Source: Hofstenia miamia
Taxonomy: Eukaryota > Xenacoelomorpha > Acoela
Length of the DNA: 31,548 bases
Direction of reading: 5' to 3'
Assembly: GCA_004352715.1 (NCBI GenBank)
Contig: SCFE01000048.1
Span: 1,192,962-1,224,509 of the forward strand
Every line of letters starts with the position of its first letter. Positions within the stretch are counted from its first letter, which is position 1. Below are positions 19,791 through 31,548 of this stretch, in pieces. The translations under genes were made by a program, and so were the position numbers. The notes under the pieces were generated by a model, which saw nothing but the letters and a program-made list of their open reading frames with translations, did not search any database and was not told where the DNA came from.

Positions 19791-22700
19791 ATGAATGTGA
19801 TTGACTAAGTAGAAGATGGAAGGCAGACAATACATCAACTGAGGAAATAGATCGATTACAGCAAAAACAAAGTCCCGGTTTGACGGTGAAAATATTCCTT
19901 GACAAAATTAGTTCTATTCACTCGTGATTTGCTTCTTGTCATAAAGTAATTTTATCTTTGCCAATTCATTCAATTCTACCACATTCTGTACAATCGGACT
20001 GTTGATGAATCCATTTAATGGCATACGCAAACAGGGACATGGTGTGGGATGTCACCCGTTCCGTTCGGTTTTCAAAATTTATTTTGATTGGCTACATCAA
20101 AAATTCTTCTGCAAAATATTTTAAAAAGCCAAAAATCACGCGTACGCTCTTAAATCCATCATTATCTTCTCTATCACTATCCTCATTCAACTGTGTTAGT
20201 TAGTGTTAAAGAAAACAAATTATGACTTTATTGACTTTAAAAGCAAGATAATATCAGCTTAAAATTTGAATATATGGCACTTTTAGGTATAATGCTCAAT
20301 TGAATCTAGAGATATGTGCAGTAAATGTCAATGCTTTTTATTCTCAAAGATTACTTGAAAAAGAATACACAGATATTTGAAAATCGAATGCAGTCATTTT
20401 GACTGCAATAGCAGTTAATTCCGTAATAAGCATCTGAAATTATCCATGGAAATCAAAATGGCTAACATAACTCCAATCGTGTTTTTTAATTAATTATGTG
20501 TACAATAGTTTAGTAAAATTGTTAATCTGCTCGTATATATTTCAAATGTGAAAATATACTTATTTTGTAAATGTTTGTATATATTTTTTGAACTAACGTG
20601 AATGAATTAAACTTTGATAACATGATTGTAGCGTATCAAATTAACATACTCAATCATTTATGATCACCATTGAAGGAAAAAGCAACTTCTTCTTTTAACC
20701 TCTCATTTTTAATATAATAAATGTCAGTCATACTTTTAGGGATTAATTATTTTACTCGAAAATTAATGAAGATTTTATTGAAGTGAAAATCCAGATGTAT
20801 TAAATTTGACAACTCTTGTGGATAGAATATGCGCCCGCTTAGAATCATTTGCATTCTCAATATTTCCTAAAGGATGACTTTGCCACTACAAGTTCTTTTA
20901 GTAAGCGTTTGCAAAGTTTTTAAATATGCCCTATTCTGCATACAGAGTATCTAAGATGAGCAATTTTATTAGTTAGTTAACTCATTAAGCTTAATATGTC
21001 TTCTAACAAATCTAGTTAAATATAAACAATGCATTTAATTCAATGGATCTTAAAGACGCTTAATAAAAATGGAAATATATTAATTCTGATTTTATAAAAA
21101 ATTGAAAACAGCGAGTAATATTAATGTAAAAAATCGTACAATGTGATGATAAATCTTTGACGGGAGGTATCGAAGAACAGCATACTAGGTCCCAATTTAG
21201 TTGTGACATTTACCTGTTCAACAGACCCACTATAGGTATTAAGTACAGCAAAAAAACCACAAAAACTTTAAAAGCGAACAAAAATAATAATTTCGATATG
21301 CATAAAAATTAATAAACCAAATACCACATTTGCCTGAAATATTTGAGCACGAATGATTATGATTTGAATAGATATAAAGAAATTGTGGAATAGACAATCA
21401 AAGATGAGGCCAATATTCCGATAACCAGCAATTTCATTAAAAAGTCTAAACATCAAAATGAACTACTTTGAAAAGACTTAATACATTTATTTGAACTCCT
21501 ATAGAATTCTGAAGAATATAGATCTGGCAATGCCATATAGACATAGAGGTAAACCTGTGCTAGAATAAAGTCCCTACAAGGAAATATGTACTTGAATAAT
21601 ATCGGGCACGATGGTACTAATTTCAGATGCTGCAGAATAAGGAATTGACATAATCGTGAGCAAACGACTCACGATTTGAAATATAAAAGACAAACTTTAT
21701 GTCATCAGTTTCATTGTTAAAATATCATACATTGATAGTCAAAAGTATTTGTTGAAACAAAAATGTGAGATATTAGTAAAAACAAAGTTTCTAAGGTGAA
21801 AAAAAAATTTCTTTGTGAAATCTCTTATGAAAATGTACATAGACTGCAAGGAATAGTGCTCTACTATACCGTCATTGTTTGCATTCATAAATGTACACAT
21901 TTTCAAAAAATTTCCTCTATGCATAAATGAAGTTGTAAAATTTTAGAAGTTGACTCGTACATGGGTGAAAGTGCTCACATGTTATGGGACCAATTGTGAT
22001 AGAAGTATTGTTCATGAAGTGCTTGGAAATATTCTGTGTTTTTTAATATAACGTCGTTTTTTAACATCATATAAATTGTTCCAATACTACTGTGTAAAGC
22101 ACATGAAAGCAACAAATTCTATAGATAGATTTCCCAGTTACGTCGAGGCGTGTAGTATGTAAAATCACAGATCGTGGCGTCGAAGTGGTGAAATTGAAAA
22201 CGAAAGGAGAGACAATTCCTCTTTCTTGTGATGGTTTCGGATTTTGGATAGTATCATTCGTTTGCGCATAGCGAGCATTTTGAGATTTTACGAGCAAATA
22301 TTCCAGACACTAAACATCATTATTCCATGCATTTTTTTACGATCTGTGATGTCTTCTTTAAAAATTACTTATAAGTTCGTTACTTACGAACAAATAAAGA
22401 TAACTAAACTTCTTTTCCTTACCTTTCAAAATCGCATTAGCCCTATTGGATGAAGCTTAGTCTATCTATCTACAGAAAGCAAAGAAGTGGAGATTAGTTA
22501 TTGCTCTAATGCAATTTAAACCACTAATTATGGGTTGAGATTGAAAATTCTATAAATAATGAATATTTCATTTTAAATCGTTAAAACATTCATGTCCTTC
22601 AGGCATACGAATAACAAGTTTGTTCATGCTTAAAAATTTCTATGCAAATACAAATAAATACGCTGATTAATTTCAGCAGTTTTTTCATTTTCTGAATTGA

Positions 22701-23702
22701 AAGTTTTTCCAAAACATTAAAGAACGTTTATTAATTCTATTTTTATTGGAGAGTGTGAAATTGCACTTCCAACTGCATACCTTAAAAATATCAAGATTTG
22801 TGATTACCTTAAGGCTCTCGGCAAATTTTCATTGCTTGAAATTTAGATGTATCCACTTGAAAAAATGTACCAATATCTTAGCCCAACAGTTTTTATGGAC
22901 AATTTGCTAGAGGGCAGTTTATATTTAGCTCATCTTAGTCCCCACATGCATTTGTTGTTACAATCTGAGTAGCACAGGGAGAATAAGGATATTGTGTCGT
23001 ATTCAGATAAACGAATTAAACAAAATTGCATCGATTCATTTTATCTGTGTGATCTTATAAGAAATGGCCTATTTTTCTGACATCGTATTGAAAATGCTGA
23101 TATCAACAAAAAATATGCCAACAATATGCACTACACTATATATTTAATGTTCTATGTTAAAGCAATTGATCATTATTAAGGACAATAAGTAGGGGGAAAT
23201 TGCACCCCTTTGCACATCTTAAATGCATTTGTAATGCCTCATGTAATGAGAATTTAAATAGAAAAACAGTTTATGTTGTTCTTCTGACACCTTTCTTTCA
23301 TTTGCTTGTTTTTGTTAGTTTTACCTGAATGCGTCAACTCTGACAACTGCATGAATTTAAGATATAGAGTCTTTGGATTTTCTAGTGTTAAAATCATTTC
23401 GACTGATCACAAGGTTAAGTATGCAGTTTAGATTACAGTTTCAACACAAACATAACAATGGATGTACGTAGAATTCTAAATTTATTCTTTGTCTCAACTA
23501 GAGGTTTGATGTCAGACAGAAATATTCTTTAAGATTATATGTATCTATCGTTTTTTGAAATATCTGCATATCAAACAATACATGGTTTACGGATATGTAT
23601 ATACATCCCCACTACTCGTATATGCACGACAATTTCTGATTTTTAGGTACTCAAAGTGTTTAGGTTATTTCACAATCACAGAAATTGATACATTAAATAT
23701 CC
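19791..23702. other. Long AT-rich stretch without recognisable gene
   Basis: 19791-20200 is probably the upstream remainder of the piggyBac copy. Beyond it no frame exceeds 76 codons. A GC-richer block at about 22130-22290 followed by AATAAA at about 22393 could be an old LTR, but no second LTR or TG..CA boundary is visible. I see nothing else. Confidence 0.5.
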
Positions 23703-24262
23703 TGATAATAATAATAGTAATAATAATAAATAGTAAAAATCAAAGCAAACTGCTACATGTATTTACAAAATAATAACAAGGATTATTATATAATATAAAT
23801 ATGTGTGTGAGTGTCAGTGCGTATACGTGGCTTCTAGCGCTCTACAAAACTTTCGAATGAGCATAGTGTGGCATTGTCTATTAAAGAAGAATGTGCGCAA
23901 TTTTTTCTGAAGTTCTTTTAATTTATTTCGATTTTAATTTCATGATCTAGGTTATTCCATAGCTTAGTTATTGTGCGCTGAAACTTATTAGAGTTTTTAC
24001 CTAAGCATAAAATTTAAAATGTTGCTTAGAGATGAAACTGACGGTTGATCCAAAATCAATTTAAATAGTTTGATAACCTATGCATTTGAATTTGGTAATG
24101 AAATAATATTTTGTCTTTAGTCGTATGAATTTTCATGTTTTTGCGCGAAATTGAGTGTTTTAAGGGGCCATGTGATAAGCAGAATGCATTTAATAATTGT
24201 TTGTGATAGGTATTTGGAATGCTTTGAAGATGGCAAAGATACCTAACCCAGAAGCCATTTTC
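23703..24262 (-). pseudogene. LINE copy 2, reverse-transcriptase C-terminus and (AAT)n tail
   Basis: From about 24250 downward an open stretch of roughly 60 codons reads LCHLQSIPNTYHKQLLNAF, then LKHSISRKNMKIHTTKDKI, and after stops and a frame change KFQRTITKLWNNLDHEIKIE and a stop near 23920. The 'LWNNL..EIK' end matches the CR1/L2/Jockey-type RT tail also seen in copy 1 at 9938. The 3' UTR is about 180 bases and ends in (AAT)n at 23705-23733, preceded (minus-strand sense) by AGTTTGCTTTGA, which copy 1 has as AGTTTTGCTTTGA at the same place. The 5' part of the element is missing, typical of LINE 5' truncation. Confidence 0.7.
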
Positions 24263-26335
24263 TTAATTCTTATTATTATTATTTATATTATATAATTAAT
24301 TATTACCATAATAATATCACTGCAATTAAGCTAAAAATTAAATTTAAGGTTTGCATACTCGCTGAGCAAAATTAAGCAAAACAAACAAGCCAGCTTTAAT
24401 TTCAAATTATTTAAACGCATATTCAAACAGCATTGCCCATACCATAAACATATTAATGTTCTATATTCTATGTTGTTCTATGAAGAAACAAATGGGGCAC
24501 ATGAATGCCAATATATTAGTTTTTAAACTATGCCTAAAGTATATGAATTTCAAATGTCTCGGGCATTTGGCAGCTCAAATCCAACTTCATCTAACATGAT
24601 TGAAATTAAACTACACTGCATATATTATTTAATTTTTATTCATTGTAGTGCTTAGTATTTAGAAGACAACCATGCCAAATAATTTTAGTTATTCTACTAA
24701 TAATACGTTGCAAAAAATGAAAGAATCAGTTAATAGAAATTGATAGAAATAATTGATAACTAAATATTTACTTATGTATGATAGAAATATGTTTAAAAAA
24801 TAAGGTATTCTATTTTCAAATATGTTTCTCAAGAACACAATATTTTGAATTGTAATGCATCATTAAAAGTGTAAAACTATTACATTGACCTTTGATAAAA
24901 TGAGTTTTGCAGCTAACTTAATGGAAACTACTCCCTACAACACAAAATTCAATTCACCTGTAAATTGAATAAATTATATTAAACTGTAATTCATTTTTAA
25001 AAACTATTTCCTAGAATGTGTAAAATTAATCACAAATTGCATTTTAGATTAAATTATGCGTTGAATATTTCTATTCAATTGTGAATTCTAATGACACACT
25101 GCGCAATTGTCACTTTCCTTTGTACTTTTCTTGAAATTGGATAATATTAAAGATGCTAGGCGCTAAAAATCAAAATTCACATTTAAATTAACTAATGGTA
25201 TAAATCATGTATATTTTATATTTCTCAGAAAGAAATTAAACATTTTGTTATTTGAAGTGATATGTCTGGGTAAGCTTCCAATGAATATCGTACCACTTAT
25301 GTTCTGTGATGCATTCATATTCGCCTAATTATATGCAATCTGCGCTACTATTTGTAGCGGGCAAATTTTAAGAAATATTATATGGACTTTATTCAGCTTC
25401 TTAAATTTCTAATTTGAGTTTCTAGTGTTAGTGTGGTTTTGTTGAAATAGCTAAAATCATTTTGAACAACTTTTGATTGTAATCTACTCATGGAATCAGT
25501 TATTGATAACAGTACTGTCGCTCGTTTACGTCAATTGAGCTTAGTGACGGTTCGGGGGTGTACTACGTTAGATATTGCTGTGAACACTGCAAGTCAACGA
25601 ATGGACAGCCAGCTCTCTTCAATAAATAAAATGTTAAAAATATAAAGCAGTCTAATTCACTTCATAGCGCTTTTCCATTTCTCGTTCACCATTATGATTT
25701 CATATTTTGGCAAAATTTTCATTCAAACACCCAGTACTAGCTGATGCTTTGGAGTTGCTTGATTACTACTATTACTTGGGAAATGCTATTAATATCAATT
25801 GAAAAATTGATATTGAATGATATTGACAATAAAAATTGAATAAATAGAAAATAAACTACTAAATGTATATATGACACTAAATTTCAAGAGCGCCCTTTCA
25901 CTATACTTGCCTATTTTCTGCTGTTATTTAAGGTCTATTGTTTCAATTTTGTCACTTACTTGATCACTAATAGATGTTCCCCACGTTAGAAAATCCTGTG
26001 AAAGTCTGTGCTCAATGCATCCAATGTAAAACTAAAATAGTATGCAATTTCAATAGTTTTTCGTCAATAAAATTGAATAATTGTATTGATTGATGCTGAA
26101 ACTCTTAAAGAAAGTCCTTATAATCTTAAAGGCCACAGAGAAACATGCATTGCACATTTTTATGTCAGTGCTAATATCAATATATGCAAGCAGGATTAAA
26201 AGAATATTCTAAGATTATTCGACTTATGATGTAAGGAAGTCATTATAGACCTATATTGAGGCAAGTACAATACTTGTAGTGATTCAATAAAACTTTCTAT
26301 AATGTTCATTTGTATATACATTTTTAAATGCATTA
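24263..26335. other. AT-rich stretch, nothing firmly recognisable
   Basis: A GC-richer block at about 25515-25620 ends in a CTCTTCAATAAATAAAATG tract, a possible polyadenylation context of an old LTR, but no partner is visible. No ORF of interest. Confidence 0.5.
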
Positions 26336-26365
26336 CAGATCTGGACAAATGTATTGAGACAGCTA
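26336..26365 (+). repeat. Outer left direct repeat/terminus of the Tc1-like element
   Basis: Contains CTGGACAAATGTATTGAGAC; pairs with 27941-27967. Confidence 0.85.
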
Positions 26366-26531
26366 CCAATTTAATAATCAAAATAATTTAGTGATTTGGT
26401 TTTGCACAATAATCAGTTAATGATGTTAGATAACAAAAATATATTCCCTCGCAGTTCTAGAAAATAACTTAAAAACAAAATAATTGTGATTTAATGTTTC
26501 CTCTTTGAATCTTATATAGCCAGAACTTTAT

Positions 26532-26560
26532 CAGAGTTGGACAAAAGTATCGAGACAGCA
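26532..26560 (+). repeat. Inner left direct repeat of the Tc1-like element
   Basis: Contains TTGGACAAAAGTATCGAGAC, the same unit as the left terminus. Confidence 0.85.
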
Positions 26561-26764
26561 CTCTAAAATAATGTTTACCTAAATGTTTGAATAGTTATCA
26601 AAATCAAGTTTCCTGGGTACACTTTTGCTAAAAACCCTACCTATACTTACTTCTAATATAATGCCCTGCTACCTTCTTGTATCGATAAGAAAATTAATTA
26701 TTTCGAGAAATAGGTAAAGCTTGAGCCTAACCTTCAACTATTCAATTTTGCAAGAAGTCCTGTT

Positions 26765-27640
26765 GGGTAAATTATAGCAAAAATAAAGAGAGATTGAACA
26801 GTAATATTGGTGCTCAAGAAAACAGGGTATCGTCGCAAATCTACTTATAGAGTAGAGGTGATGAGGCACTGTTTTATACTTTAAAGATGGATCCCTGAAA
26901 AACTTTTAGGTAGCTAACGTGAGAATGATGAGCAGTTGATCATCTCTGCACATACATTTTTAGAAGAATTCTCGTGTGATATCTACTTATGTATAGAATT
27001 TGTAGAATTACAATCAAAATATTATATATTTCCGAAAAACAACTGAAAAATCGGCTCAGATGGGTGCATCAAGCAAAAAACGTATGCTAGCCAGAATTGG
27101 ATTTGGTCCATATTTTCAGATGATAGCAAAATCGAATTATATTTTAAGCGTCTGTAGTACATTAGAAGGCGATAAGAGCTATCAAAGAGAGTTTGCCGCA
27201 AATACACAACTTCAACTTTGAAATGTGGAGGTAATTGAAAAATGGCTTTCAGCAAATAGAATGTTGAAGATCATCAAAGTTGCTGGAATAATGCATTCAG
27301 CTAATTATGGGCTAATCTTGCAAATTTGTTGATAGTATTCCATTACATGACTTTATTTTAGCAAGATGACGAACCTTTTTACAAATCACAGTTGACTAAG
27401 CAATTCTTCGAAGAAAAGGAGGATAGCCCTTATCCCCAATTGACCAGTGCAAAGTCTTAACCTCAATCTAACTGAGCATGCTTTGACGGAATTAAAAGCA
27501 AGAGTGGCTAAGCTTCAACCTTCGACTGTTGAGGATACTTGGAAGGCGACTTAATAAGAGTTATACGAAATTTCTAGTGCTTCTTTGAAAAACTTCTTTC
27601 TTGTATACCCAATCGGGTATACGAGGTAATTCAGCACAAT
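26765..27640 (+). pseudogene. Tc1-like transposase, broken
   Basis: In shifting frames the order is that of a Tc1 transposase. An N-terminal DNA-binding trace (KKTGYRRKSTYRVEVMRHC, compare 'RTGRPRKTT..ED') comes first. Next is QLKNRLRWVHQAKN, then the first catalytic motif IWSIFSDDSKIELYF (family SDESKF). A trace of the second motif QQDN.P.H follows at about 27358 as QDDEPFYKSQLTKQFFEE. Then come LNLTEHALTELKARVAKLQ and PSTVEDTWKAT (family DLNPIEHLWDELK; the Glu of DDE is kept), and finally LLSCIPNRVYEVI. More than six stops and several frameshifts are present, and the highly conserved second motif is altered (H lost). No function is expected. Confidence 0.85.
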
Positions 27641-27737
27641 TAATGGATTATCAGATGCTAATGAACTTAGATTTCTAACTGTATAATATATTTCGGTTGT
27701 TGAATACTTATTTAGTATGCCAAATACAAATATTTTT

Positions 27738-27761
27738 GTCACATTTCTTTTGTCCAATTTC
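27738..27761 (-). repeat. Inner right direct repeat of the Tc1-like element
   Basis: Read on the minus strand it contains ATTGGACAAAAGAAATGTGA, matching the inner left unit, at a nearly equal distance from its end. Confidence 0.75.
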
Positions 27762-27940
27762 AATTTCATTTTTTGTTGCGTTCAGTTTTTTTTTAAATAT
27801 ATAACAAGTAAAAATACGATTTTCCCTAATAATTACTAGGATGCATTTATAGTTTTTCTAAGCAATATATTAGTGTTTTAATGCCTGATTCTGATTATAA
27901 CATAATGTTGCGATAAAACTAAAGCTTAAAAAATTAAATG

Positions 27941-27967
27941 GCGTCCTAATACTTCTGTCCAGGTTTG
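27941..27967 (-). repeat. Outer right terminus of the Tc1-like element
   Basis: Read on the minus strand it contains CTGGACAGAAGTATTAGGAC, next to the TA at 27968-27969. Confidence 0.85.
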
Positions 27968-27969
27968 TA

Positions 27970-30148
27970 AAATAATGAATTTAAATATTTTTCAATAGTT
28001 TTTGGTTTTAGCATACTGGTCAAGTAGCTGCAAATTTAGAATAAATAACTGCCTTAAAGTCTTAATAGAAATCACAAAACTGTTTAAACCTATGTGTAGA
28101 TAATATAATTTAGTGAGAATCTAAAGCCCAGTTTATTAGCAAAGTCATTTTTGAGATGCGCAAAACATGTTATGTGAAATGAATGTAACACCTAAATAAC
28201 TAAACATTCAAATAAGTCACTCCCATTATATTACATTTTAATTGAAAATACTAATTGAAATTGTCATTTGCAATTTATACATTCTTTAAATGAATTTTAC
28301 TAGTTCAATATACATTTCAAGCTGATATCAATGTGGTATTTAATTAAAAAATCTAATTAATGATAATATTTTAAAAAATTTCCTTAATGCTAATTGAAAA
28401 GACGATTTCAAGAATTAATTTGGAAAATGTAATACAATTATAGAACACTTTTTTGTAATTATATTTTAAAAATATGAATGAAAATGTTATTTTCAATTTA
28501 TATCTATTTAAAGTAATCTAAATATAAGAGAGGAATTAACTTATTAGAATTAGGCTATCCAATGAAATATTAGCTGAGCGGAAATATGATAAAACTAAAC
28601 ATAATTGAATAATTAATGTTGTAAAATGATATTTAGTCAATATTTCACAATTTGCAAGTAAATGCTAATATTTTGTGCACGTTTTTCTGTGTTAACAGAT
28701 TGTAACACACTTCAATAATGGAGATAGCATTACACCTACAAATTTACATAGTAAAGTTAAATTAAAGCATTATTACGTATATTAAAAATATTTGCAACAT
28801 TGTTTAATAAAATTAAATTTATGTACAAAAAGCGAATGACATTAAATTCTTAATTTTTTTAAGCAATCAACATTTTACCGGGCTTAAAAGAATGTAATTG
28901 AAAAAAAAACATTATATTTCTTTGCACTTCTTTATATTTCTTAGTTATTTAAAATCTAAGGCAAAGGATTTAATCAATATCACTTAAAAGTGTGCCATTA
29001 AAGTTGATTAATTATTAATCTAACCTACAATGAATCTAAGTTCAAGATTTTACGAAATGCTAATTTGCATGACGTAAATCAGAATGCCAATCATATGGAG
29101 TAATGTCTGTATTTCACGCAAAAACATTTAGTAAATGAGAAAATGGTATGTAAGAAAATTCTTGCGAACTAAACTTCATTAGTTCAAGTCAAGAATGAAG
29201 AGTTTATAGTGACTTAGCAAATGGGATTAATTCATAGACACTAAAACATGACAAAATTCTTCTAATCTAATTGCAAACTCAAATAATTCATAGTCAGTAT
29301 ATAAATAACAAACCATGAATTTATAAAAACATCAATTACCCTTTGATTAGATCTGTTCAACACCGCAGTAATCATTGAGATTTCTCAGACGTAAAATCAA
29401 AATGTAACACAACTTATCTAAAATTTGAATTAAAAAACTAAAACTAACCTATTTCTCTCGTTCATCCGCGCCGAGCGGAAAATCACAGGTTATAGTGCCT
29501 CAACAAAAACATAACCGTAGACAATCTTCTATCCTGTAGTGTTTTCAAACATTATTAGTTCGTTTAAATTTTTTCAGGAAGCCATCACAGATTGCAAAAA
29601 ATGACTGAGATACTTAGTGCTAATAGAGAACAAAATATATTTGATTTTTCTTCGTATTCTTTCATTGCACAAATTTCAAGAATCACTCGAAGAATGCTTA
29701 GCAATACATTTAAGAAGACAATGATTTACATTATCAATTCTAAAGCATGTCAAATCTGTAAGTAGTGATAAAAACCTTCCATTTTTCAAATAGTGGAAAC
29801 TTAACCATAGTGAACTTTTTTATACAAACAGCATTTCTCTAACATCATCAGTAAAGATCACATCGTTTAACATCTGAAGAAGCACTTATTAGAAATAGGT
29901 TGTATGAAAATTCATATTGATATGGTAATTAATGACTCATGCGTGGTATATCACTTAAGCTGCCAAATTTTGGTATTGAATATCTGTCATACAAAAAATG
30001 GATTTATTTTCAATGCGTTGGTAGTAATAACCCTAACAATGACATGCAATGCTAGTGCCCTTGATGTAGCACACCTACAGAATGAGGAACAAGTCTGAGT
30101 GATTGAATTTCATCTGATAATCCTAGTATCTTCGAGCCATCTCACAAC
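27970..30148. other. AT-rich stretch, nothing firmly recognisable
   Basis: Very AT-rich with no ORF above 64 codons. Minus-strand DNA at about 28175-28197 reads YLGVTF, as in LINE reverse transcriptases, but the context does not extend convincingly. A GC-rich island (CATCCGCGCCGAGCGG) lies at about 29463-29478. Confidence 0.5.
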
Positions 30149-31483
30149 GCTCTTCCTTCACTTATTGAAATTAACAAAGATCATGCTCCAACAATCCACT
30201 ACATGCCAAAAAATGTTCGCCTAAAGTGGTCTTTTGTCTTTGTTACATTACTGAATAACTGTATTTTGAAACCTATCAAAGAAAAAAGCTGGATAAGATT
30301 ATTTGCATTTAGGAGCAGTCAAAATAGAATTCAAAGATGGCGAAAAGATGATATATTGAACCTTTGGAAAGAAGTTGTTGATCATTCCACACAGAGACCA
30401 TCAAAAGATGCCTCAAATTCGAAAGTTGCTACAGCTTTGTGAAGTTGGTCAGTTTAGGCTTACTGCAAAGGTCTTACTTTTAAAAGGCCTAGCACCTGAT
30501 AGTACCAAAAACTTCAAAAAGTTGAAAAAATTACATTCTTTTGGAAACACATCAACACATCAAATCTAAGAATTTCTGGCATATCAAATGGATTGTGAAA
30601 CTATTCTTAAAGCATTAGGATCATTCCCATCTGACACTTCATCTGGTCCAAACAAAATGCATCCTGCACACTTTCGCAATGCAATTAGTTGTAAAGTTGC
30701 CGAACAATAACAATCTATTTTAAAATATATTTCTAATGGCTAACTTTTGTGCTCGCAAAGGTGCGCCTGATTTTTTTTGTAGTTGACATGATGCCTCTTT
30801 TAGAATCTATTAAAGAAAACGTACCAAGCTTAAAACAACATTCTTGGTTTCTGGATGACAGTACATTTTGAGGCAATGAAGAAGAACTATTTTAGGTTAT
30901 AGGCATCTTATGGTCGTTTATATCTATTTCAAGTTTAAAATTAAGACTTGAAAAATACGAAATATGATGTAAATCCGCAGTCAATTTTCTACACAAAGCA
31001 GTGTAAAATGCATCATTATATGCTACAGTTAAGTTAGTGAGGGATCTCACTGGAATTGAAATGCTCGATCTCCCTGAAAACAAATTATTTGTTGAAATGT
31101 CTAATGAATTTCAAAAATTTTCTCCAACTCAATGAAATTTTCAACAAGTATTTGATAAAGAAAAGTTCGAAAATCTTGTCACCAATGCATCTTCCCTTCA
31201 TGAGAAAGCATGACTTCAGTCCTTTTCATTGCCATAAGCCGGATTTTGGTTAACAGTAAAACCAATAAATAAACTTGGCTTTCATCTTCGACCAGATGAA
31301 TTTGGTTTTGCTTCCGATTGTAGTTGTTATTTATCATTGTTTGCTACTGAAGCAATTGCCAATTTTGTTCCTCTGGTATCAATGATATATGGGGTTTCTT
31401 GCAATGAAAATGGCGACAGGATTTGTAGACACGATCTTCAGGACTGCATATTCTATTTGTATTTCTGTAATATAAAGGTTTAA
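30149..31483 (+). pseudogene. Non-LTR-type reverse transcriptase relic (GNGDRI..RH family)
   Basis: Pieces in changing frames follow one known family, usually annotated as uncharacterised or R2-type RT proteins in invertebrates. In order they are ALPSLIEINKDHAPTIHYMP; KNVRLKWSFVF and WIRLFAF; NRIQRWRKDDILNLWKEVVD (family R.RRW..GD...LW.EA); LLQLCEVGQFRLTAKVL and GLAPDS; ILKALGSFPSDTSSGPNKMH (family SFP.GSA.GP.GLRP.HL); SWFLDDSTFWGNEEELF, the RT active-site box (DD at about 30852-30859); LGFHLRPDEFGFA; and VSCNENGDRICRHDLQD. The middle of the RT between 30720 and 30790 is missing. At least five stops or frameshifts are visible. The C-terminal Cys..RH segment resembles the zinc knuckle plus RHN motif next to the restriction-like endonuclease of R2-type elements. 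Confidence 0.8.
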
Positions 31484-31522
31484 AATAACTCATATTTCAT
31501 AAAGAACTGAAAAGTTATAGTG

Positions 31523-31548
31523 ATATATATATATATATATATATATAT
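31523..31548. repeat. (AT)n microsatellite at the window end
   Basis: Alternating AT to the last base; true length unknown. Confidence 0.92.

Larger units (their letters stand above)
26336..27967 (+). mobile_element. Tc1-like DNA transposon, full length, IR/DR ends, decayed
   Basis: The element is 1632 bases between TA dinucleotides (26334-26335 and 27968-27969), the target duplication of Tc1/mariner transposons. The left end CAGATCTGGACAAATGTATT mirrors the right end, which read inward is CAAACCTGGACAGAAGTATT. A second copy of the unit, GTTGGACAAAAGTATCGAGA, lies about 197 bases in from the left. Its inverted partner, AATTGGACAAAAG, lies about 205 bases in from the right (27738-27761). This four-site inverted/direct repeat layout is known from Tc1 relatives such as the fish Sleeping Beauty ancestor group; the repeats are where transposase binds. 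The transposase gene in between is broken. Confidence 0.88.

Noticed and set aside
21970-22450. Possible solo LTR (GC-richer block, then AATAAA)
   Set aside because: No TG..CA boundaries, target duplication or partner LTR could be seen.
25515-25640. Possible LTR polyadenylation region (CTCTTCAATAAATAAAATG)
   Set aside because: AATAAA is frequent by chance in such AT-rich DNA and no LTR boundary was found.
27022-27769. Minus-strand ORFs of 77 and 72 codons
   Set aside because: Both are antisense to the Tc1-like transposase relic.
28100-28200. Possible LINE fragment (YLGVTF) on the minus strand
   Set aside because: Only about six residues match before stops appear; too short to support.
1-31548. 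tRNA, rRNA, CRISPR, riboswitch or bacterial operon signals
   Set aside because: I looked for a tRNA B box (GGTTCGANNCC), spaced direct repeats and clustered ORFs with ribosome binding sites; none were present, and the content is eukaryotic.

Overview
The window is AT-rich eukaryotic DNA from an invertebrate genome. I favour an arthropod, because of the mix of Ty3/gypsy, CR1/L2/Jockey-like LINE, hAT, piggyBac, Tc1 and 'PPRSPDLTPLDFF'-type transposase relics, but the sequence does not settle the taxon. I found no confident host gene, tRNA, rRNA, CRISPR array or bacterial-type operon. The window is best read as a transposon graveyard cut by one 1000-base assembly gap (1409-2408) and dotted with (AT)n and (AAT)n microsatellites.

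Layout. 1-1408: minus-strand 3' part of a Ty3/gypsy element, with an open integrase C-terminus (577-1408) and an overlapping open downstream ORF (1-587) that I do not recognise. 1409-2408: N gap, followed by (AT)n. 2441-2772: plus-strand relic of a DDE/D transposase. 4200-4530: clusters of GCTCG motifs. 4680-6350: two decayed tandem copies of a Ty3/gypsy capsid (Gag) region. 6544-6875: a GC-richer tract carrying a motif three times. 7430-7683: relic of a hAT dimerisation domain. 8958-11647: a minus-strand LINE split by a truncated, decayed hAT element (about 9942-11071). 14090-14761: a candidate small DNA element with inverted ends. 15632-16525: a 0.9-kb foldback (long inverted repeat). 17258-17575: a second relic of the transposase family seen at 2441. 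19370-19790: a piggyBac-like C-terminal relic. 23703-24262: the 3' end of a second LINE in the same orientation. 26336-27967: a complete-length but coding-dead Tc1-like element with TA target duplication and IR/DR ends. 30149-31483: a broken reverse-transcriptase relic of the family ending in a GDRI..RH motif.

The parts do not act together. They are independent insertions at different stages of decay. The integrase and its overlapping partner ORF are uninterrupted where visible and look youngest; everything else carries stops and frameshifts. The most informative items are the overlapping ORF after integrase, the hAT-in-LINE nesting, the foldback, and the IR/DR Tc1 element. All family assignments come from reading translated motifs by eye, without a database search.
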